From Gluconacetobacter takamatsuzukensis (lineage in GTDB: Bacteria; Pseudomonadota; Alphaproteobacteria; Acetobacterales; Acetobacteraceae): DNA of 64,000 bases. Position 1 is the first letter of the stretch. Each line of letters begins with the position of its first letter. Positions 58,523-64,000 of this stretch are shown piece after piece. Below the pieces are notes generated by a model. The model did no database searches and was not told the origin of the DNA. It saw nothing but the letters and a program-made list of their open reading frames with translations. The DNA lies in NCBI RefSeq assembly GCF_014174275.1, contig NZ_JABEQK010000009.1, forward strand, positions 1-64,000, read 5' to 3'. The translations under genes were made by a program, and so were the position numbers.

Positions 58523-58936
58523 ATGCCCAGTGTGACGATCACCCATCCCGGCCGGCTTGCCGCCCTGTTCCTGTCCGGCGTCCTCGCCGCCTCCCCCGCC
58601 TTCGCCCAGGACGACGAGGAAATTGCCCCCTCCTCCACCACGCTCGAACTCCAGAAACTGGTGGCGGTCCTGCAAAGCAACCCCAACGCCACCAGCCAGG
58701 ACTGCGTCGACGCGCTGACCGAACTGCACAAGACCCAGGACATGCTGGAAGCCGAACAGAAGCGGACCAACGACCCCGATGTGGGCGTGGCGCGCGACGT
58801 GCTGGAAACCGATTTCGAAACCGCGGTCCAGTCCTGCCGCCCCGACGCGACGGCGATCTGCGACAAGGGCGGCAACGACCCCAAGCTGGCCCGCGCCTGC
58901 ATGGCACTGAGCCAGTCCGGCGCCGGCCCGAACTGA
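58523..58936 (+). CDS. Small secreted protein with four cysteines, unknown function
   Basis: 137 aa. Signal peptide LAALFLSGVLAASPAFAQ, then an acidic mature part with four Cys (SQDCVDAL, QSCRPDATAICDKG, ARACMAL) that could form two disulfides, perhaps with DsbB's help. TTLELQKLVAVLQSNPNAT and TELHKTQDMLEAEQKR are helical. Not recognised. It follows the Ivy gene by 180 bases on the same strand and ends just before a strong hairpin. Confidence 0.65.
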   Translation: MPSVTITHPGRLAALFLSGVLAASPAFAQDDEEIAPSSTTLELQKLVAVLQSNPNATSQDCVDALTELHKTQDMLEAEQKRTNDPDVGVARDVLETDFETAVQSCRPDATAICDKGGNDPKLARACMALSQSGAGPN

Positions 58937-58950
58937 TAGCGTACCCGCGC

Positions 58951-58973
58951 GGGAAGGGCCCCAGGCCCTTCCC
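58951..58973. terminator. Hairpin between the four-Cys protein and opgH
   Basis: GGGAAGGGCC (58951-58960) pairs perfectly with GGCCCTTCCC (58964-58973) around CCA. It lies in the 53-base gap between convergent genes and could end both transcripts; no T-run. Confidence 0.6.
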
Positions 58974-58989
58974 CCGATCGTTCAAAGGC

Positions 58990-61167
58990 TCAGGCCCGCC
59001 CGCCGCCCCGCAGGGCATCCAGCCGCGCCAGCCCATCCGCGCTGCCCAGCACGGCGGCCTTTTCCGTCCGCCCCAGCCGCGTCACAGCGCTGTCGGCGTC
59101 GGGGCTCTCCGCCAGCTTCAGCAACCCGACCAGCAGGTCGGCATTGATCGGGTCGCCCGGCCGGCGCGCGGGCGGCAGCATCGCGCGATGCGCCGCCATC
59201 AGCGCCGGGTCGGCCAGCAGCAGATGAATCGCCTCGCCCCCCTCGGCCGCCGGCCGGGCGGCATTGGCGGCGGCCGCGCGGCGCAGGATGTCCGGCGGCG
59301 ACGTCTCCTCGGGGATCAGCAGCAGCCCGGCACGCAGCAGGGCCTGCCCGGCATCCCGGCTGCCGGTCGCGGCCGCCAGAGGAATGGCGAAGACCAGCCC
59401 CAGCAGCACCGGCGTCATCCACAGGAACAGCGGAATCGACACGCTCCACGCGCACCCGCCCAGGACCAGGCCGAATAGCATATAGACCCAGTAGGCCCGC
59501 ACCGTGTCCATGAACGGCACCGCGCCATCGTCGCGCCGCTGCGCATTCCAGCCCGAATCCCGGCCCAGCAGGATCGACAGCACGCCCGAGGTCTGAATCA
59601 GCATCGCCACCGGCGCGACCAGCCCGCCGATCAGCGTCTCGACCAGCACCGACAGCGCCGCCCGCACCGCCCCGCCGCAGCCCCGGCGCGTGGCGGGGTC
59701 GAACAGCAGCGCGACATAGGCCAGAAGCTTGGGCGCCAGCAGAATCCCCATGGTGCCGATAAACACGAATTTCGCCTGCTGCGGATCGACATGCGGCCAG
59801 TTCGGATACAGCGATTTGGTATCCCCGAAATATTCCGGCTTCTCGAAGCGCGACTGCAACGAGATCAGGATACCCGCAAGCAGGAACAGCAGCCACATCG
59901 GCGACGTGACGTAGGAGCCGATGCCCATCAGCATGTGCATCCGGCTGACCCAGTTCAGCCCCCGCGTCCCCACCACCTTGGCATGCTGCAGGTTGCCCTG
60001 GCACCAGCGCCGGTCGCGGATCGCGATATCGGTCAGCGAGGGCGGGCTTTCCTCGTACGAACCGGCCAGCCCCGGCACCATGTGGATGGCCCACCCCCCC
60101 CGCCGCATCAGCGCCGCCTCGACGAAATCGTGGCTGAGGATATGCCCGCCGAACGGCTTGCGCCCCGGCAGATGCGGCAGCCCCGCCTGCTCGGCGAAGG
60201 CCCGGGTGCGGATCACCGCATTATGTCCCCAGTAATTGCCCTCCGCGCCATGCCACCAGGCAATGCCATGGGCAATCAGCGGACCATAGACCCGCCCCGC
60301 GAATTGCTGCATCCGCGCGAACAGCGTGGTACCGTTGACGATCTCCGGCAGGGTCTGGATCAGCCCCACGCCCGGATTGCGCTCCATCGCGGCCACGATG
60401 CGCACCACCGTCCCGCCCGCCATCAGGCTGTCGGCATCCAGCGTCACCATCTGGGCATAGGCCCCGCCGAAACGGCGCACCCATTCGGCGATATTGCCGG
60501 CCTTGCGCTCGGTATTCACCGGCCGCCGGCGATAGAAGATGCGCCCGTCGCCGCCCGTCGCGGCCCGCAGGGCCAGGAACGCGGCCTCCTCCTCGACCCA
60601 CACATCCGGATTGGTGGTGTCGGAGAGGATGAAGAAGTCGAACGAATCCAGCCGCCCCGTCGCCGCCATGCTGTCGTACATGGCGCGCAGCCCGGCCATC
60701 ACCCGGCCCGGGCTTTCATTATAGGTCGGCATCAGCAGGGCGGTCCGCGTCGACAGGGTCGGCAATTCCCCGTCCCGCGCAATCCCCAGCCCCAACCCGC
60801 CATGCCGCAGCAGCGACGCAAACCCGCCCAGGGAGGACGTAAAGGCCAGCGCGATCCACTGGAACAGCAGCACGAACAGCACCAGCACGATCACGCCCAG
60901 CACCGAATAGCCCATCGAGTTCAGCACCCGATTCATCGCATAGGCGCCATAGGCGGTCAGCAGCGTGGCCGAGCCGATCACCGCCAGTCGCCGCAGCGGC
61001 ATCAGCGCGGGCTCCGTCACCGGCACGCGCGGCCGGCCATGCGTCAGGGGCGCGGCCGACAGCGATTGCGTCGCCATGTCCATGGGCGATTCGCCGGGCA
61101 GGGCGCGAAACGCGCCCCCCGCGCCCAGTTCGGCGCGCTGGCCTAGGGTGTCCATCGATAGGTCCAT
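58990..61167 (-). CDS. opgH: Glucans biosynthesis glucosyltransferase MdoH/OpgH
   Basis: 725 aa inner-membrane GT2 enzyme that makes and exports the beta-1,2-glucan backbone of osmoregulated periplasmic glucans. The cytoplasmic transferase domain has LLMPTYNESPGRVMAGL, FILSDTTNPDVW, MVTLDADSLMAGGTVV and the QxxRW-type acceptor motif in RDRRWCQGNLQH. Hydrophobic segments flank it: two at the N-terminus (LFVLLFQWIALAF) and several after residue ~410 (WLLFLLAGILISL, LVAPVAMLIQTSGVL). The start overlaps the opgG stop by 25 bases. Confidence 0.95.
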   Translation of the reverse strand: MDLSMDTLGQRAELGAGGAFRALPGESPMDMATQSLSAAPLTHGRPRVPVTEPALMPLRRLAVIGSATLLTAYGAYAMNRVLNSMGYSVLGVIVLVLFVLLFQWIALAFTSSLGGFASLLRHGGLGLGIARDGELPTLSTRTALLMPTYNESPGRVMAGLRAMYDSMAATGRLDSFDFFILSDTTNPDVWVEEEAAFLALRAATGGDGRIFYRRRPVNTERKAGNIAEWVRRFGGAYAQMVTLDADSLMAGGTVVRIVAAMERNPGVGLIQTLPEIVNGTTLFARMQQFAGRVYGPLIAHGIAWWHGAEGNYWGHNAVIRTRAFAEQAGLPHLPGRKPFGGHILSHDFVEAALMRRGGWAIHMVPGLAGSYEESPPSLTDIAIRDRRWCQGNLQHAKVVGTRGLNWVSRMHMLMGIGSYVTSPMWLLFLLAGILISLQSRFEKPEYFGDTKSLYPNWPHVDPQQAKFVFIGTMGILLAPKLLAYVALLFDPATRRGCGGAVRAALSVLVETLIGGLVAPVAMLIQTSGVLSILLGRDSGWNAQRRDDGAVPFMDTVRAYWVYMLFGLVLGGCAWSVSIPLFLWMTPVLLGLVFAIPLAAATGSRDAGQALLRAGLLLIPEETSPPDILRRAAAANAARPAAEGGEAIHLLLADPALMAAHRAMLPPARRPGDPINADLLVGLLKLAESPDADSAVTRLGRTEKAAVLGSADGLARLDALRGGGRA

Positions 61168-62681
61168 TGTTCGGAGACCGGTCCGGCATCATTGGCCAGC
61201 GCACAGGTCAGTTCGGCGATCTTGGCATCGCCGGGCGCGAATTCGAAGGTCGTGCGCCAGCCATGAATGGCCGGATCGGGCTCGACCACGACATTGCGGA
61301 TCGTCCCGGCCGAACTGCTGGGCACCAGATGGAATTTCGCATCCGCAGGCAGGTTGTCGAACGGCGCGCCACTGAAATCGATGGCGAAGAACCGCGCGGC
61401 CGGATCGTCGGTCACGGCACCGACACGCGTGGCGGCAATCCGCGCCAGCCGGGTCGGCCAGGGCGTATCCCACCCCCAGTACATACGGTAGGTAAAGGCA
61501 TATTCCTTCCCCGCCGCCAGCCCGCCGCCCGGGCGCCAGAACGAGACGATATTGTCGTTCACCTCGTTGGGCGTCGGAATTTCCACCAGGTCGACCGCCC
61601 CGGGCCCCCAGTCGCCGATGGGCTCGATCCACAGCGACGGGCGCTTTTCGTAATTCAGCGCCAGATCCTCGAAATCGGCGAAGGCCCGCTTGCGCTGCAT
61701 CAGGCCGAACCCGCGCATCGCATTGTCCGAGAACGCCGAGAATTGCAGGTCGCGCGGATTGCGCAGCGGCCGCCACAATTGCTGGCCGCTGCCGGTCCAG
61801 ATCGACAGCGCCTCGCTGTCATGCGCGGCCGGGCGCCAGTCGTCGACATGATTGCGGTCGTTGGCGTCGAAATAGAACATGCCCGTCAGCGGCGCGATGC
61901 CCGGCTCGTCGATCTTGGTGCGCGGATAGATGTAGGACTGGACATCGAACACGGTCATGTCGCCCGGCCGGATGGTAAAGCTGAACGCCCCGGCGACCGA
62001 GGGACTGTCCAGCAGCGCATGCACCACCACCGAATCCACGCCCGCCTGCGGCTTCTCCAGCCAGAAGGCACGGAACAGCGCGAATTCCTCGCCCTTCGGA
62101 TTCCCCGTCCCGTCGGCGAAGCCCCGCGCCGACAGGCCGTAATTCTGCCCCTTGGCCACCGCGCGGAAATAGGACGCGCCGAGGAAGACGCAGAATTCCT
62201 CCATCACCCCCGGCGTATTGATCGCATAGCGCAGCCGCAGCCCGGCAAACCCCACATTGTCCGCGACCTTCAGCTTCGGGTCGCCATAGGTGAACAGGTC
62301 GGCATGATAGGGCACCGGCGCCGACTTGCCGTCCGCGACCTCATAGATCTCGATGCGGGGACGGTACAGAAAGCCGCGCGGAAAGAATTCCACGTCGAAG
62401 GCCAGGTTCTGCCCGTGCCACAGCGCCTGGTCCTCGCGATAGGCGATCGAGCGATACTGGTCGAAATTCAGCTGGTCGATCGCCGACGGCAGCGTCTGGT
62501 CGGGCGCGCGATAGGCACGGCGCGACAATTGTTCGGCGATCCGCCGCACCGTACCGGCGTCGAAGGGACCGGTCGGCGACGGGGCACCCGGCACATCGGC
62601 ATGGGCGGCGCGCGCGCCGGCCCCCAGCATCGACAGCAGGGACACACCCGCTCCGGTCTTCACGAGATCGCGTCTTAACAT
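61143..62681 (-). CDS. opgG: Glucan biosynthesis protein G/D
   Basis: 512 aa periplasmic MdoG/OpgG-family protein, needed for glucan assembly together with OpgH. The N-terminus MLRRDLVKTGAGVSLLSM has an RR-x-LVK twin-arginine-like pattern, as in OpgD, so Tat export is possible. Domain markers: FDVEFFPRGFLYRPRIEIY, FAGLRLRYAIN, GASYFRAVAKGQNYGLSARG, SFTIRPGDMTVFDVQ, PLTGMFYFDANDRNHVDDWRP and NYEKRPSLWIEPIGDWG. The start is placed at the Tat-like signal; 30 upstream codons are open but unlike a protein start. Confidence 0.94.
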   Translation of the reverse strand: MLRRDLVKTGAGVSLLSMLGAGARAAHADVPGAPSPTGPFDAGTVRRIAEQLSRRAYRAPDQTLPSAIDQLNFDQYRSIAYREDQALWHGQNLAFDVEFFPRGFLYRPRIEIYEVADGKSAPVPYHADLFTYGDPKLKVADNVGFAGLRLRYAINTPGVMEEFCVFLGASYFRAVAKGQNYGLSARGFADGTGNPKGEEFALFRAFWLEKPQAGVDSVVVHALLDSPSVAGAFSFTIRPGDMTVFDVQSYIYPRTKIDEPGIAPLTGMFYFDANDRNHVDDWRPAAHDSEALSIWTGSGQQLWRPLRNPRDLQFSAFSDNAMRGFGLMQRKRAFADFEDLALNYEKRPSLWIEPIGDWGPGAVDLVEIPTPNEVNDNIVSFWRPGGGLAAGKEYAFTYRMYWGWDTPWPTRLARIAATRVGAVTDDPAARFFAIDFSGAPFDNLPADAKFHLVPSSSAGTIRNVVVEPDPAIHGWRTTFEFAPGDAKIAELTCALANDAGPVSEQWTYRWTP

Positions 62682-62889
62682 CCTTGCTCCCCGAACGCCG
62701 CACCCGGCGGCGTCATCCATCCATGGTCCGTCACCGGCACAGGGCACCGGCGGGTTGCGTTCCAGCGCCACGGGCGCCCTCCAGCCATACAGGCAATCCG
62801 TTAATCATGACAAAGGCCTGTGGCCATATTGCGGCGCGCCGTTACAATTCCCAAACGCGAAAATCGCCCGCGCGGCGCAATGCCAGCCC

Positions 62890-63231
62890 TCAGCGCGGCG
62901 CGAGGCGCGCGGCCAGCTCCCGCAGGGCCGGCAGGGCCGCCTGCGCCGCCCGCTCCTCGACCTCGCGGTACAGGCGCAGGATCTCCGCCCCCGCCGGCGA
63001 CAGCTCGGCCCCCCCGCCCCCACCCGGGCGGGTGGCGACCACCGGTTCCACAAAGGCCGCATTCATCGCCTCGACCAGCAGCCAGGCCCGCCGGTAGGAC
63101 ATGCCCATCGCCCGCGCGGCGCCGGAAATCGAGCCACTGGCCCCGATGGCCTCCAGCAGGCGGATCTTGCCATGCCCCAGCAGCGGCTCGTCATGCGCGT
63201 CGATCCGCACCGTCAGACGCGTCTCCTCCAT
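62890..63231 (-). CDS. ModE-like winged-helix regulator
   Basis: 113 aa. It contains only the DNA-binding part of ModE: a LysR-type winged helix with LLGHGKIRLLEAIGASGSIS, GAARAMGMSYRRAWLLVEAMN and VATRPGGGGGAELSPAGAEIL. The molybdate-binding TOBE domains are missing, as in the short ModE-type regulators often placed near molybdenum genes. Molybdenum transport or enzyme genes are not adjacent here; XdhC and MobA-like genes lie 59 kb away. Its targets are unknown. Confidence 0.85.
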   Translation of the reverse strand: MEETRLTVRIDAHDEPLLGHGKIRLLEAIGASGSISGAARAMGMSYRRAWLLVEAMNAAFVEPVVATRPGGGGGAELSPAGAEILRLYREVEERAAQAALPALRELAARLAPR

Positions 63232-63334
63232 CCGGCACACTCTCCCCGCTCCCGGTCCCGCCGGCCCTGTCCGCCGGCGCGCCGCATGCTATGCTGGAGT
63301 TCTCGCCCGCCTGTCGAGAGCGTTTTTGCCCCCC

Positions 63335-63868
63335 ATGCCGACCGCCGCCCCCCTGCCCGATCCTCGCCCGCCCCACTGGCGCGCCATGTACGCCCACGAC
63401 CTGCCCGCCGTGCTCGACATCGCGGCGCGGGTCCACCCCGCCTATCCCGAGGGCGAGGCAGTCTTCGCCGAACGGCTTGCCCTCAGCCCCGCCGGCTGCC
63501 TGGTCCTGAACGACGGCGCGGGGCTACAGGGCTATGTCCTCAGCCATCCCTGGCGCACCGCCGCCCCCCCGGCGCTCGATTGCGCGCTGGGCGCCCTGCC
63601 GGCGCGGCCGGATTGCTGGTACCTGCACGATATCGCACTGCTTCCCGCCGCCCGGGGCCGGGGCGCCCCCGCCGCCGCGCTGGCGATACTGGCCGCCCAC
63701 GCGGCCGGTGCCGGCCTGTCGCGGATCGCCCTGATCGCCACCGGCATCGCCGGAGCCTACTGGCTGCGCGCGGGCTTCACCCCGCTCGACCAGCCCGAAG
63801 CCGCCCCGATCCTCGCCAGCTACGATCCCAGGGCCCGGCTGATGATCCGCGCGGTGCAACCGGCCTGA
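63335..63868 (+). CDS. GNAT family N-acetyltransferase
   Basis: 177 aa. GNAT features: MYAHDLPAVLDIAARVHPAY at the start of the fold, LQGYVLSHPW, WYLHDIALLPAARGRGAPAAALAIL with the acetyl-CoA loop (RGRGAPAA in place of the usual RGxGxG/A), and YWLRAGFTPLDQ near the end. The acceptor is unknown. The start MPTAAP is the first plausible one after the divergent ModE-like gene; ATG at 63386 is possible. Confidence 0.82.
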   Translation: MPTAAPLPDPRPPHWRAMYAHDLPAVLDIAARVHPAYPEGEAVFAERLALSPAGCLVLNDGAGLQGYVLSHPWRTAAPPALDCALGALPARPDCWYLHDIALLPAARGRGAPAAALAILAAHAAGAGLSRIALIATGIAGAYWLRAGFTPLDQPEAAPILASYDPRARLMIRAVQPA

Positions 63869-63875
63869 CTCTCCT

Positions 63876-64000
63876 TCAGTCCGGCAGTCCACCGCATTGC
63901 ATCAGCGCGGCCCGCACGCCAATGTCGCGAATGGCCTCGCGGGCAGCGACGACGGCATCGGTCAGAGCGCGACCCTGCACATCGCGCCAGCCATCGAAGG
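63876..64000 (-). CDS. 3' end of a gene running off the window
   Basis: The last 40 codons of an open frame on the minus strand, ending with TGA at 63876-63878. The visible residues include FDGWRDVQGRALTDAVVAAR and AIRDIGVRAALMQCGGLPD. Too little is visible for a function. It converges with the GNAT gene seven bases away. Confidence 0.55.
   Translation of the reverse strand, partial: FDGWRDVQGRALTDAVVAAREAIRDIGVRAALMQCGGLPD

Overview
The window is chromosomal DNA from a high-GC alphaproteobacterium, most likely an acetic acid bacterium (Acetobacteraceae, Gluconacetobacter or Komagataeibacter-like). The evidence is the gene set and gene order: NDUFA12, MidA/NDUFAF7, a COQ9-like regulator, UbiK, a HisKA_2-type histidine kinase, OpgG/OpgH and rplY-pth-ychF. 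Also consistent are rRNA-leader-like sequence at the left edge and strong GC bias at third codon positions. The species call is inference. No insertion sequences, prophage or CRISPR arrays were seen, and almost every gene is intact.

Layout. 1-834: no convincing gene; the left edge reads on the minus strand like the leader of an rRNA operon whose 16S gene would lie just outside. 0.8-2.1 kb: DUF192 protein and metallo-beta-lactamase-fold hydrolase. 2.2-4.4 kb: XdhC, MobA-like nucleotidyltransferase and RidA (molybdenum-cofactor maturation). 4.7-5.4 kb: secreted CHAP amidase. 5.7-13 kb (minus strand): housekeeping block prs, histidine phosphatase, rplY, pth, ychF, proA, a NadD-RsfS reading frame and rlmH. 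13.1-17.9 kb (minus): hldD, then lgt-midA-pgeF-lipoprotein with overlapping stops and starts. 18.2-21.7 kb: ubiK, YbjN protein, proC, COQ9-like regulator, tRNA-Gln and HU.

21.9-31.1 kb is the most accessory-looking part. It holds an RgpF-like glycan protein, a 906-aa two-domain glycosyltransferase in an operon with a 448-aa type I-secreted repeat protein, a divergent 944-aa multi-domain glycosyltransferase, and a PAS/HisKA_2 histidine kinase. I read it as a locus for making, and probably glycosylating, a secreted surface protein or matrix.

31-46 kb: N-acyl-D-amino-acid deacylase-like enzyme with an operator-like repeat set, nadE, DUF1328, dsbB-otsA-otsB, DUF2155/small protein/mlaD, NDUFA12, an orphan class II ribonucleotide reductase-like TSCPD protein behind an NrdR-box-like site, a second RidA, a DUF482 acyltransferase, an SDR and an AGE epimerase. 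46-64 kb: icd, a Fur-box promoter with a small ORF, zinc alcohol dehydrogenase, DbpA-like DEAD helicase, two chemoreceptors, secreted small proteins, a CPA2 antiporter, YbaK, an Ivy lysozyme inhibitor, opgG-opgH, a ModE-like regulator, a GNAT enzyme and the 3' end of one more gene.

Many genes are envelope-directed: lipoprotein maturation (Lgt), heptose (HldD), osmoregulated periplasmic glucans (OpgGH), trehalose (OtsAB), lipid asymmetry (MlaD), disulfides (DsbB) and lysozyme defence (Ivy). Hairpins, several of them good terminator candidates, sit between most convergent gene pairs.
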